Below, one piece after another: positions 25,901 through 37,967 of a stretch of 64,000 nt of DNA (positions are counted from its first letter, which is position 1; each line of letters starts with the position of its first letter). Under the pieces are notes generated by a model that saw only the letters and a list, made by a program, of their open reading frames with translations, had not been told where the DNA came from and did not search any database. Both the position numbers and the translations under genes were made by a program. The stretch lies in NCBI GenBank assembly GCA_024734555.1, contig JANPWX010000639.1, positions 559,101 through 623,100 of the forward strand, written 5' to 3'. Origin of the DNA: Trochalopteron elliotii. Taxonomy: Eukaryota > Chordata > Aves > Passeriformes > Leiothrichidae.

Positions 25901-28030
25901 TCTCCAGTGTCTTAATCTGATTTTCCATCTCTGTCATGCATGGCTGTATCAGCAAGCATTGTTTTACAGAAAGACCAAGTTCCACTGTCGATTTACCATT
26001 TTGGGCTGGTGGATATGCTACTTGTTCCTCATCCCTCTCCAGTCCTGGAAGATCTGAAACACAGTGTTTTCCCCTCTGAGGCCTTTGTATTAACTGCATT
26101 GCAGCACTGGGGAACGTGAATTGCTCCAAGCAACTGCATGAGACGTCATGGAATCTTTATGATAAATACCTCACTGGCCTTGGGTTTCTCTTCCCATTGT
26201 AGATTTACTGTGTCTCTGTAACAAGGAAATTGCAATAGCTTTAATGTGCAAAACCATATTCAGTCCATTAAAGAGTTCCTTATTTTTCCTTTGGTTTTAC
26301 AGATGTCTACAACCCTACTCATACCAGGTATTTTTTGCTTCCACTGGTGTGGATTGTTCTGAAAAGCATCTGTTTGAACAAGCACTGGAAACTAAAGTTT
26401 TTGTTTACTCAGTAAACTCTGAATGCATTTGCACTGAAACTAGAGCAAAAGGGAAATAATTACCTTGATCTCTTCCTCACCACCAAGACCAGAAGGTGAA
26501 GGAAATCCACTGCCTGTCCCTAGATCTCCACCTCCAACTTCAGACAGAAGAAAACAATTGCCTTCCTTGTAGTAAAGAATAAATCTGTAACTAAATAGAA
26601 TTCTCATGCCACAAACTTTGGGAATTACTCTGCTGTTATTGTTCCAGCAAAATCTTCATTGATGCTGAAGGCATTTCATGTGAATGGAAAAAATTCTGAA
26701 AAAGAAGCTGAGATAACAGCAGGACACATTTCCTATGTTGCTTCCACTGTTGCATCTCCAGGGCTTGGTGGTTCATTCAACGAATGTCTTCTCCAGCCTG
26801 ATGACGCCAGCCAGCCTTTCCTTGCTGTTTGTTCATGATTTTCTTCAGTGACTACAGTTGAGAGCCTCCAAGGCTGGGCATGGGAGAGTGCTCATGACTT
26901 GAGTTATGGACATCAGGATAGGAGGAAAAGCTTGTGATAAGAATCACATGTCAGCAGTTCTTCAGTCACTATACATCACTAAAAAGCAAGGAGAAAGTGA
27001 ATTTCACAACTATTCAGATTTTAGTATTTTACTAGCACCAATGTTTTTACTCAAATAATGGTTGTGCTCAGAGAAAAGGTATAGGTCTAAATTTGGCCTC
27101 CAAATGCAGAATTTCTAAATATCCAGAATAAGCCTGGCTGTCTATACTTTACTGTTCTCAAAACCAGTCATCAGAGCCTCTAGCAAATAAATACCTGCAT
27201 CTTCTCCAGCTCTTCTTCAAGCCAGCCAGGTTTTGCCAACTCCAACCCAAGGTGCCCTGAGCTGGCATGGATACTGCCCACCTCCCCTAAATGGTGTGTG
27301 AAATGATCCAGGGTGTCTCATGGGAAGAGAGTGAGGGAAGCAATTGTAACTTCCTCCTTGCAGAGAAGAAACTGCAGAGATTTATTATAAGTTGATGTAT
27401 GTGAAAGTACTGGCATCACAGTGATGGCCTTGCTGCTGAGATGGAAGGCAAAATACTGTGGAGGGACATGATGGTGAATGCTCTAATTAAAATACTCACA
27501 ATTTGTAGATCTACAATAAAGGTGTTTTATTGGTTTAGAGCATCAGCAGGAGTCAAGAGACTGAAGCCCTACCCATGATTTGCTATGTAACTTACAAATG
27601 TTCTTCTCCAACACTCAGTTTGGATACTTAGAAAAGAAAGAATTAAGAGCAGTAGGAGACACAATACATTAATGCTTGTAAAGTTCCTTCAGATATTGGC
27701 TCTACAGTAAATTAAAATATAAATTTTAATGATCTCTTATTGTGAGTGAGATAGATGGAAGCAAGGCCTCTGGGTAACCTTGAGGTATTGCTTTCATTTC
27801 ATACTAACAATTTATTAATGTTCTTTCATTTTCATGTCCCAAATCCATTGTAATTTACTCTGAAACATTTCTGAGTATGCGCAGTCTTTTATTCAAAGAA
27901 AGGTGTCCTCTCCCCAGAAGGCCCAGAAACTCTGGCCCATGATTAGAGGAGTAGGTTTTTAACAATTTATAAAACATTTTTCTAGAGTTTTAAAGAGATT
28001 TCTCAGTCAGCTCTGCTTAGAAATTTCTCC
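22923..28030. other. Unique non-coding sequence, no gene recognised
   Basis: There is no recognisable exon, RNA gene or repeat. Open frames are at most 110 codons (24991-25323 minus). 23990-24340 is AT-rich with an isolated TATA-like CTATATATAAC near 24140 but no promoter context. 24580-24730 has wording reminiscent of old amniote repeats, too decayed to call. Confidence 0.6.
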
Positions 28031-28087
28031 CCACTTGAGCAGCGGAAGGTCCCTGGCTGCACCTCCCGGCACAAGCCTGGCAGGCGT

Positions 28088-28247
28088 GTGTTTATGTGCT
28101 CAGCCTGGCCGCTGAGCAGAGGCTGCCAATTGTACTGAGCTGTACTTCATTAAGCAGCAGTTTTACGAGGTGGGCTGCAGCACACGGGGGACAGGCACGA
28201 GACCACCAGATTTATGGCATTTCGGTGCCGAGCTGACAGTGTGGCAG
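28088..28247. repeat. Copy 1 of an unidentified duplicated 160-bp module
   Basis: The stretch 28112-28247 aligns without gaps to 32756-32891. I count 109 identities in 136 positions (80%) by eye. A shared TTTATGTGCT extends similarity upstream to about 28088, with an 8-base length difference. This copy sits in a CpG-rich patch (about 28034-28290) and retains CpGs where copy 2 has TG or CA (for example at the ACGAGG and ACACGG positions), suggesting it is closer to the ancestral state. I do not recognise a repeat family. It may be a tandemly duplicated conserved non-coding element or two members of an old dispersed repeat. Confidence 0.85.
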
Positions 28248-31099
28248 TATTCACACAACAAAAACCATATTACAAGAATGTTAAAGTCGTGAGAGAGCCC
28301 TGCCAAAAAAACACCCAGCAACTCACTGAGGTAGGAAGTTCAGGGTTAGGCATTCAAAATCCAGTACCCAGCATGGCAATATTCAGATGGCACACCTCCC
28401 CCTCTGCCTGTCTGCTGGGGTCTTTAATCCTTGGCTGTGGGTTAAAAAGCCTGGATTTTAGGTACCGGGCTCCACCATGCACAGAAGGCAGGTACCCATC
28501 CCACCAACACCAACTCCTCACCGCTATCCCAGGGCCAGCCATACTGACTTCTTGGAGCAACAGCCCAAAGAGGTTGTGATTCATTTAGCATCCACATGGA
28601 CATCTATCAAATGGGAAAGGAAATATGGAACGTCTTCAAACCTGCTTTTAAAAAATGCTTGTCTCTCTTGCCCATATCTCCCAGCAATAAGTGGTTTCTT
28701 GTTTGTCTCAGTGAGAACTACCATTTCAGAGGTATTTTCCATAAAAAACATGGAATAATTAAGAATAGTCAGAATGAAATTACTATAGTAGATGTGAACT
28801 GATAATGGAGTTTTTATGTAGAGTCAAACTCGAAAAGATCTGGGTCACAGGGAAACTCAGCCAACACACACACATACACACAGATAACTTTTTAGACCAA
28901 TTACAGGGAGTGTTCTCTTTAGTCCAACACAAAATTCATCCTGGAAATTACAGGATAGTGGTTTCACATGTATCTATCACTGACTTTCAGTCCCACAGAG
29001 GATAAGAGAGCAGATATCTCAAGGGCATTTCTCTACTGGAACTTTTTCAGGAGGAACTGATCAGGAAATCACTTGGAGAATGAATTACACTAACCAGAAC
29101 AAGGAACCCTGTCCCAAAATTAAATGTACAGTTAATTCATATTGCACTTTACCTTGACACCTTTACATTAATCTGTAATGTAGATGAATTCAAAATCCTG
29201 ATGGACATCAAGGGTTGCAATGCTTAGTTCAGACTCTGTACACCCTCACAGGCCAGAGTTATGCACATATAATTTTTTTCCTGCCTGCCAGGGCAAACTT
29301 CAGATACAAAAGAGACCAAACAGGTTTTCTTGGGACCAAAGGGCACTTGGTCCCTGGCTCTCTGGGGCAACCTTCACTACAACCCCTTTTCCACAGCAAT
29401 GTCCACTGCATCATGACAGAAGAGGGAGGCAAGAAACACCCAAAGCAGGCACTTCTACAGGGCAAAGAAACCTTTTGTTTCTTTGTCTTGATCTGAATTT
29501 GCTCTGTGCTAACAAAGGGGACTGAAACCATCTAAGTGGGCCTTAGCTCCAGGCCCAAATTGCAATAATGCTGTGGCTCAGACAGCGGGTACATTTTCTT
29601 CAGCAGTCTGAGTTTGATTATCTCATCCAAGAACTGCCTATGTCTACTGTAATTTAACAAGGAAACAGTTCACACAGATACTGTGACTTGATCTTGTTTG
29701 CTCTAATCAGGCTTAATGCTGTCCCAGGGCAATCTGGAAAAATTCAGATTTGCACACCAGCACTTGGTTTCAGCAAACCAAATGCAGGACTCAGACAGTG
29801 AGTATTACCTTTCTGGCACCTCCTGCTAAACAAAACTAGCCCTGCTGTCACTCCTGCAAGATACTGTCACTTTTTCTCTTGTCTGTCCTCTCCTGACCGG
29901 GGGTCTCTACAAGGCATGTGGAGGAGCTCACACCTGTCACAGATACCTGCAGCACACCTGCCCTCCTCACAGCCATACCCAGCATGTCATCCCTGTGAGG
30001 TGCCACAAAATGTGCTCACCTGGAGAACCTCTGGGGGCCAGTTACCTCCAGCAAAGCACTGTGTTAATGGGACTTGCCCTCCTAATTTTGTTTCTTGAAA
30101 CTCAGTGCACTCAGCTGTCTAAACCTACTCAAAGCCAGCTGAGGTGCCTATAACCAGTCACTCCATCCAGGTGCAGCTCCAGAGCTCATCCAACAGGCAG
30201 CTGTTTCACGCTGAGAACATCACGCTGCCATGAGTGCCAGAACAGACCCATGGCAAGGAGCAGTCCTGGAGCTGCAGCCTGCTCTGCCCGTGACAAAAAG
30301 CAGCACCTCTGCTAGGGAGAAGGTCAGGGTGGTGCCAGGAAGTACTGTGGAGGAGCAAGGGCTGCTAACATAGGCTGGAGACACTCTGGGTGATGTCCAC
30401 ATGCACACCATACACTCCACTGCTCTCACCATTCATTCAGAGTTTCAGCAGAGCTTGCAACTGTGCTCATGAAACAGCTTCCAAAACCAGGACCATCTAG
30501 TGAAAGCTCACTACAACAATACTAATAGAGATGAGTGTTACAAGTAAACAGTTCACTGGCAGAATCTGGCCAAAGCATTACATGGACAACTTACCTACTG
30601 TGAAACAAATGGACAGAAGAGGACTTCTGTGAGCTTTACAGCTGAACTCTGCTGTTTGACCATTCAAAATACTTTTCTCCAACAACTAAAAATGACTTTG
30701 ATCAAAAAAGTTTGCTTCCTGTAAAAACAGGTCAGTAACTTTGGCTTCCTCTGTATCCTTCAAGACAAAATCTTCTTGTAAAAATTGGAAGGCCAGTGTC
30801 CTGCCCTCAATATGATATTTTGGGATACGTTTTGGAGCTGACTCTCTGTGCAGATCTTGAACCTCTCAGCCTTTGGGCTTTTTGTATTTGGCGTGTTTGT
30901 CAGTCCCATGTAGAATGAGAGGAAATCCAGCCAAGAAGTTTGATGCAGATATGGAGTCATGGGTGAATCAAGACAACCCAGCAGTATGATGAGCTTTTAG
31001 AGATAGATTTTAGTTGCTTCACATCACAAGACTGAGAATTTTCAGATCAAAATACTCCAAAGTATTTTAGATACCTTTCAGTGACAATTTCCATACTAC
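28248..31099. other. Unique non-coding sequence, no gene recognised
   Basis: Nothing here is recognisable as an exon or repeat apart from a short CA-rich stretch near 28865-28881. Open frames reach 121 codons (28214-28579) and have no known similarity. The interval begins just after copy 1 of the duplicated module. Confidence 0.6.
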
Positions 31100-31488
31100 T
31101 CTTTTGTGAAAAAGAAAGGTTTAGTAACACTCAGCCTTGAGAAAAGCAGACTCAGGGGAAATCTCATCACTGAATATAAATACCTGATAGCAGGGTACAA
31201 AGAGGGTTGAGCCAGGCTCTTCTCAGTGCAGTCCAGTGATAGGACCAGGGATATTGACACAAACTGAAACACTTGAGATTCCCTCTGAACTTTAGGAAAC
31301 ACTTTCTTACTGAGTGGTAGCAGAACAGGGGAAAGGTGAGTTTGTGGTGTGTCCAGCCTTAGAGGTATTCAGAAGTCCTCTGGACATGCTTCTGGGCAAC
31401 TGGCTTTATGTGGTCCTACATGAGCAGGTGGGTTGGACCAGATGACCTCTAGAGGACCCTTCCAGTCTCAACCACCCTAATTCTATGA
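31100..31488 (+). mobile_element. CR1 LINE 3' end fragment
   Basis: The order of blocks is that of the CR1 ORF2 end and 3' UTR: a CAGCCTTGAGAAAAGCAG block, AATATAAATACCTGATAGCA, GAGCCAGGCTCTTCTCAGTG, GATAGGACCAGGGATATTGA, then the terminal GGTTGGACCAGATGACCTCT and TTCCAGTCTCAACCACCCTA. It ends with TTCTATGA at 31481-31488. It differs in subfamily from the copy at 22.6 kb, whose tail has the GGTCTAGTGGAAGG block. It is 5' truncated, and frameshifts and small deletions leave no usable frame. It lies between the two copies of the duplicated 160-bp module. Confidence 0.92.
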
Positions 31489-31740
31489 CGAGTTATAGCC
31501 TGGAAAATAGAATTCGCCTTAGGCATGAAAGAGAGCAGGATCAGCTGCTCACACAGTGAAAATGCCCAAAATAAACCCAGACGAACTCAAACCAGCCAAA
31601 TCATAGACACAGACATGAGAAAAGCACATATCCACTGAGGGAAAAGCAGCAGCACCATGAATGCAAATGAAAACTGAGGGTTGTTGCTATGCAGATGTTC
31701 ACTCCCCACCACTGCCACACTCCCCGGTTCTGCTGGCCCA
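31489..31740. other. Unique sequence between a CR1 end and a CpG-rich patch
   Basis: No gene or repeat is recognised in this short stretch. Confidence 0.5.
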
Positions 31741-31826
31741 AAGCGCGCAGATACAGCTCAAAAATCATCCATCTGCCTCCCTGACAGGCAACTTTGGAGC
31801 TCGGTGGCTGCAGGCAGAGAGCGCAG

Positions 31827-31839
31827 CACTAGAGGGCAC
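31827..31839 (+). promoter_or_regulatory. CTCF-type binding site (perfect core match)
   Basis: CACTAGAGGGCAC agrees at all 13 positions with the degenerate CTCF core consensus CASYAGRKGGCRS. It lies in a CpG-rich patch (about 31741-31880, roughly eight CpGs) and is followed by CAGCAGG. CTCF sites act as insulators and loop anchors; orientation here is forward. A single motif match does not prove occupancy. Confidence 0.55.
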
Positions 31840-31889
31840 CAGCAGGATGTAGCCGCTCCCGGCTGCTGCAGCTCACCAACCTGCTTCGC

Positions 31890-32722
31890 TGAGGATTAAG
31901 CACTTTCATTTTTCCTCTTTTATTTAAAAAAATTAAAGATATTTAACCCACTACCGGAAAGCAACACACACTTCTCTTCTGCACAGTCACGAGGAAGCTT
32001 CTGTTAAAGAGAAAAGTTGTGTGCTGAGACCCTGATACGGTTTTTGAAAGTCCTCACAGCTCTGCAGAGTGGCACAAAATACCCCAGGCACAGACGGAGA
32101 CTTCAGACAGTCTGGGCAACAGGGCTTCCTTACAAATAGGAAAACTGCTTATGTAGCAACATTTCAAATTTGTTATATTTGGAACTTTTTGTATGGAAAG
32201 GCAACCAAGGAAACAAAGGAAGATAAAAGGTAGAACTTTCTTAGCCAGGATCCCTGTTTCCCCCCTCTGCTCCTGAAGGATCCTTCAGCATCTGCAGCAG
32301 GTGCTGCTCTGCCAGCCTTGGGATCCAGGGCATCTCTCTGCAATAGAGAGATGCACTGGCTGTTCCACCATACCCACACACAGGCAACGGGTCTGGTCAC
32401 CCCGGAAAGTCCCGTGGCAGCACTCAGCTGGCCACAGGGACCTCCTGAGCTGTCACCACCCCAGGGCCATCCCAGGGGGCCACCCCAGCCAGCATGAAGC
32501 ATTCCTGATTTGTCATTGTCAGCCAATATAGAACCCTGCAGGCATCACCTGCTCTGTCAAGTCTCATCATTTCTTTCTCTGCACATATGCACTCCGGGGG
32601 TGTATAAGCACCAGGAACGCCATCTCCCCCGTCCCCACAGGAAGGCAGGAGAGCTGCACTGGCAGCCAGAGCTGTTCCCCACCTCCCTGTCACCTCCAGC
32701 CTCCACCTTCGGGGACCAGGAG
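31890..32722. other. Non-coding sequence, GC-rich in part, no gene recognised
   Basis: 32260-32720 is relatively GC-rich and carries overlapping open frames up to 117 codons (32173-32526 minus). None has a recognisable domain, and the frames on both strands look like by-products of GC-rich composition. No repeat is recognised. Confidence 0.55.
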
Positions 32723-32723
32723 T

Positions 32724-32891
32724 GGGTTTATGTGCTTGCTGCTGCTAGGCCTGGGCTGAGCAGAGACTGCCAATTGTACTGCACTGTACTTAATTATGTA
32801 GTAGTTTTATGAGGTGGACTGCAGCACACAGGGGACCAACGTGAGACCACCAGATTTATTGCACTTTAACTTTGAGCTGACAGTATAACAG
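32724..32891. repeat. Copy 2 of the unidentified duplicated 160-bp module
   Basis: This copy aligns to 28112-28247 over 32756-32891 without indels. About 27 differences are present; several are C-to-T or G-to-A changes at CpGs kept in copy 1. It contains TACTTAATTATG, with a homeodomain-type TAATTA core absent from copy 1. Conserved stretches shared by both include CTGCCAATTGTACTG and GAGACCACCAGATTTAT. Neither copy keeps an open frame across the module, so it is not coding. Confidence 0.85.
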
Positions 32892-35426
32892 GCTCTAAGA
32901 GGTAAGTACTCAGTGCTTTATTCACTGATCTTTTGCCCTCTCCCTACATTTTCGTACAATATTTTGGAACCTGTCTGGAACGATGGGAAAGATCTGGAAT
33001 AGTGAATAAAAGAAGAGAAAGGTAGGCAAATGGACAGACATAGAAAGCCAAAATATAGGAGAGGAATGAAAAAGGAGGAGGAGGAGGAGGCGAGGCAGCT
33101 TTTTGCACAAACCAGGTTCTCCAGGCCATTACCATGTTATTTTCTTTGTCATGAAATCACAAACCAGCCTTGTCAAAAAAGGCAATTCCCCCTGGAGATG
33201 CTAATAGCTGCAGCCCTGTGGGACTCCTAGCTCAGCACCCATTTCTTAACAGCAAAACTTATATTTTAACAAAATAACAAGAGTAACATCTTCAGGGGTT
33301 TCAGCTGGGAACAGCCCCCTGTCACTGCCATTCCAATGGGAAATGGCTGAAGGAGCTACTTCAACAGGACATTTTCACTGACATCCTTTGACAACATGGA
33401 CTGGATTTATTCATGTGTGCTCAGGGTTTGAGGAAAAGAAATACTGCCTGGTTTTGGAATGTGGTTGGCTATATGCACCAGGAGAATGGAAAAACCATCA
33501 CTTTTTTTTTTTTTTTAAATCTGCACTTGTTCAATATTTAAAATATTGCGTTGAATCTATACAGATTTTCAGTTATTGGACCACTTGGATTTTTAAACCT
33601 CACTGACTCTCAGCCAGACTGCCTCCATCTGCATTGAAAGGAGCCATTCTTCTTCTTCTCTTTTTATTTTTTTTCTTTCCTTCAGTGAAACTGGAGCCTT
33701 TCCCTTCCCGTAACTTTCAGCTGGCTGAGCCATTCCTAGATCTCTGCATTTTTCACTTTCCAGCCTGACCCCCAGGACTTCGGGAGACGCGTAAGAGAAG
33801 TTATGTGACACATTGGCTGCAGTGAAAAGCTGTGCAGCTGAAGGGAAAATGCTACAGATGTCAAAATAAAATAAAACAAAATTTTACATCTACAAGGAAA
33901 AAGTAGGGTGAAAATGTTCTGTGAGGAATGGTACTAGCTACAAACTGGTGGAAAAGCACAGAAGCAGAGCACAGTTGCACTGTGTAAGAAATAAAGTGCA
34001 TGTACCATTTTTCATTATAGTTGCTTTTTCAAGAACACCACGAGGATCTGTGTTTTACCAATTATATAAATTATAAAGAAATAATCACATTATTAGAAAA
34101 TAATCTAATTGGGTTAAAATTGTAACATTAAATTAGTTCAGATGAATAGATGTAAATTGTAACACTTTATAGGGAACAGCACATTTTTCTTGGAAAAGTA
34201 AATATATACCATTATTGCAATGGGGATAAAGTTGTTAGACTGCTTAGAGGGATTAAAAACAGAGCATGCTATCAAATGTGAGATCACACAAACCATCAAA
34301 ATTTTCATGAGTCTGAATGTTTGGGAAAGTTTATTAAAATCCCTGAGATGTCTTAAGATTTTTAGTACTGATTCATTGCAAAAATACTGTCAAAAAAGGA
34401 GCTCTTACTTTATATGTTGCTATCCAGAAGAGATTTACAAAATTAATTTCTCAGCCAAACATGGTGAATGAATTGTCTTGAGCCCTACACAGGCCAAATG
34501 CGGAAGCCCACATTTTTCTCCATCCTTTTCAAAGAGCAAATATTCTTAGATGCTGTTTCATCTAGAATAAAGATAAATCTCTCCATTGCACCAGCTTAGT
34601 AAAAAGATAGATATAATACTGGACTTCTTTTTAATGAAAAAGAGTTTTGAAACACTTCTCCAGTAAAACACCAGTACACCATCTTGCAACTTTACTTCTG
34701 AAATTACCTGGGCAAGGACCATTACTGACTTTATCACAACAGCAAAAGAGGTATTTTGAGATTAGAGAGAACTGTTGGTCAGTCATTGTCAGGGTATTTA
34801 TACTGTAATGTGTTTGGGCCTGGAGCTGCCTCTCACCATGTATTTCTATCATTTGTAGCCCAAAAGAATTCTGATTTGTGTGGGGCACCTGGCTGGTATA
34901 GGAATATGAATGATGAATAAAATAAACTAAATTCTTTGACAGGTGATCCTATGTCACTGTAAAGGTTTATGGGAATGCTTTTAATATTCTGCTGCCTCAT
35001 CTGACATGATTTTTCCCCTATCACCCCAGATCTACTATATACTGGAATTTAGGAAGAAAAAAGAAGAAAAAAGAAATTTAAATTATTTACATTAGTTATA
35101 TAAGAAGTTGGTAAACAAGATAGCCTTCAGTCTTTCCAGGATTCTTGTTTTATTCAACTTTGCACAGATCACAGTGACAGACACACTTTCAAAGACAAAA
35201 AATTTAAGACAGAGATAACTGTAAGAATTAAACAGAAAAAACAGTTTTAACCAAAGTTCATTAACGAGATCTTACTTAACTTATCAGTATGCAACAGATG
35301 AGAAGGAGAATCTTTTAAATGGTGGCAGAAAAACTCTTAAAAGTTTCCATTTAGCACCTTCACATGTGGAAAAGGTTGTGCTGCACCTTGCTGCTGGACC
35401 CTTCTGTCAGTAACACACATTAACAT
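32892..35426. other. Unique non-coding sequence, no gene recognised
   Basis: The stretch contains a short (GGA)n run near 33075-33091, a T-rich tract near 33500-33517 and a strongly AT-rich block at 34060-34200 with two AAATTGTAACA-type repeats about 37 bases apart. No exon or interspersed repeat is recognised. Confidence 0.6.
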
Positions 35427-35805
35427 CGCCGGGGCACAGAGAAGTCCTGTTGGATCAGCCGTGCATACCAACCCACGTACGTAGCACTCCATCCCGTCAC
35501 GGCTGGAAGATTTTGCCTATCCATCAGTGGCTAGCAAATATGAGATAAGCGGACAAAGGAAAACGCCAAGGCACGATTAGGTAATCTCTTTCCTTTGCGA
35601 AATGGTTTCTCATACTGGGAAGATGAATGGGACTCCAAAAACCACGTGCCCTCTCCTGTCAGTAGCAAAACATTTTTTTTTCCGAAAGCAGGCGTCCTAC
35701 AGCTCTCAAATTCCTGGGCACAGAGGACGCGCTTTCTGTTGAGAGAATCCCGTTGATAACCATCCCCATCACCCAACAGCTACTTTGTGTGCCTCCTACG
35801 CCCGT
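35427..35805. promoter_or_regulatory. CpG-dense patch, possible unmethylated element or transcribed exon
   Basis: I count 19 CpG dinucleotides in 379 bases, far above the surrounding sequence, although overall GC is only moderate. A CACGTG E-box lies at 35644-35649. On the minus strand the patch is preceded by TTTTTACAG followed by a 27-codon open frame from 35912 down to a TGA at 35829-35831. This would fit a terminal exon with 3' UTR, but a stop and weak pyrimidine tract upstream make it inconclusive. Minus-strand frames of 81 and 64 codons overlap the patch without known similarity. A recently acquired, not yet CpG-depleted insertion is another explanation. Confidence 0.35.
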
Positions 35806-35831
35806 CTGTTCCAGTGACATGTTGTTTCTCA

Positions 35832-37887
35832 TCTTCCACTTGTCCTGTTGCACTCACAGGGGCATTTGTGAACAATTTGGATCTGCATCTCAATGATATC
35901 TTTCAGCACCACCTGTAAAAATTAAGTGGATGAATCATGCACACAGGCTGTGTCTAAGGCATGGGTGTCTGTGACTCCCTAGTAATTTTACAACCTGTTT
36001 TCCAGTTTCAGCCAAGTTTGACAGAGGGGCAAACACTTCCTGAGACACAAAGTTCTCACAAGTTCTGGAAAACAGACATCCACATTGAAGAAATTGGCAA
36101 TGTAGCTGCAGGAAAGGCAGCAGGACCAGCTCTGCTCTCACAAGACCAGAGTACACCCTACAGACACAAGGAAACCACGTTTCACTGGACTACAGCTCAT
36201 GGAGGTACTTGATTCAATGGCAAAATGTGTCCCTACATGAGTGGTGGGAGGTGTGTCCTGTGCTTTCTTTCCTACATGTGCATGACCAGCATGGTCAGGC
36301 TCACACTTTCCATTCCCAGAGGTACCATGCCCAATACAGGGATAGAAAATGTGAAAATATCTGCTCCTGCTAAAGGTAATCAGTGCCTGCCAGTTGGTGT
36401 GATTTAGAGGAAGCTCAAGGTGAAACTAGACATGAAACCCTTCCTCCTCTTACCTGCATATAACCTGACTTGCGCTGCTGCCCAACTCAGCCCACCAGGA
36501 CTTCAAATTTAGGTTGTTCCTCCCTAAGTCCCGCATTCACTGCACCATAACCAGGTCCCAAAGCTTCATCTGAACACAAAGCCATCTTAAATGGGCTAAG
36601 AAATGGAAAATGCTCCTGTAAATATCAGTTAAATCTGGACCCATCCACAAGAATTCAGTAGACATCTTCAGTAGGAAGACAACAGGGCAGACACCCAACA
36701 GACAAAGTTCTCTGAGAGAAGGCAAGCACCACGTGGGCAGGAGCATCAACCTGCAGGTCTGTCAGTGACATCCTCCAATTCTACATGCACATGGATACAC
36801 CTGAGAGTCTCCCTGGAAAAGAAACACAAATATGTGGATCATCACTCATAAATTCAGCCTTTCAAAAATCAGACCTTTTCTCAGAGGCTGTTCCTCCCCA
36901 CTTTTCTCAGGACTATTTTTCATACATAATCACTTAATAAAACTTTGTTTCTTATGCCCTTGCTCCTGAGGAGCTCTTTCCTGTTTTTCTGCCAGAGAAA
37001 TGTAAATCTTTGCTAGTGGACAAAACATCCATTAGCAAAACTCCTCTGCACATGGAAACCAACTCATCACTTTATTTCAGACAGTACCTGTTTTTGGGAA
37101 CTGGATGGCTATTATTTCAGCCAGCGCATTTTGTAATGGAGTCTAACTCTTTTGGGTTTTTGCTTTTTTAAAGAGCTGTGGAGAAGTGATCAGGCCTGAG
37201 CCACAAGACCACACTCTGTGTTCCCTTTGGAAATACCCAGCTTCACAGCTGTCAGCTAATTGTATGTGCAGAATCAGTGGGTTTTGTATACAGCCATGGT
37301 ATAAAGAAATAGGTAATCTACACAACTACACTCTTTTTCTCCAAAACTGCCTAGAGTTTTTCTACCTCCCTGACAATGACTGTGATTGCACAGAAGGCAA
37401 GTACACATAATAAATCAGAATTCATGTGGTCCCTAAACCTCTATCTATCTCTACCATGCACTTATAACCGCAAGAAGAATGGATTTCTGGGTATTCACCT
37501 TCAAACCCACAAATTTTTTATCCCTTACCTAAAGGGGAATCTCTGCTAGTGGTACCAGTTGTGTGGCTAAGCCAGTGACCAGAGACCTACACAGATGGAA
37601 GCAGGTCTGACATTCCACCAAGCAGGAGGTAGCAGTGACCTATATACCCTTGTCAATACGTTTCACAAGAAACTGCAAGTTGTTTCAGCAAAATATGACT
37701 CCTTTGATACTTTCCTGTTTAATTTAATGCAGGCTTTTAGTATCCAAAAAACCCCACTGCTTTGAAATGAGGAAACTTAGTCAAAGACTTCGGCAGTCAG
37801 CCCACAGCTGGCAAGCACAGTTCAGGGGCCTAAAACAAAACTTCTCACTAGGTTTGCACTCACAGACAATGGAGCTTTTAAAATCAA
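35832..37887. other. Unique non-coding sequence, no gene recognised
   Basis: Except for the weak exon-like frame at 35832-35912 noted with the neighbouring CpG patch, nothing is recognisable. Open frames are at most 83 codons. Confidence 0.55.
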
Positions 37888-37967
37888 GGCTTGTATACAC
37901 AGGCAAATTTATCAGTCTGATTACACTGGCATAATTAGGCTGATAAATTTCCCTGTGTAGACAAGTC
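37888..37967. mobile_element. Palindromic MITE-like element (ancient, Chompy/Harbinger-type by resemblance)
   Basis: Two 28-base arms, 37888-37915 and 37940-37967, are reverse complements at 25 of 28 positions, around a 24-base loop. The arm starts with CTTGT-TACACAGG and ends AAATTTATCAG. The arm sequence, with GTGTAGACAAG at the outer end, resembles the terminal inverted repeats of old reptile/archosaur MITEs of the Chompy type, attributed to PIF/Harbinger. This is recalled resemblance, not a search. There is no transposase and no clear TTA/TWA target duplication. The near-perfect hairpin also has microRNA-precursor-like size, so transcription is possible. Confidence 0.65.
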
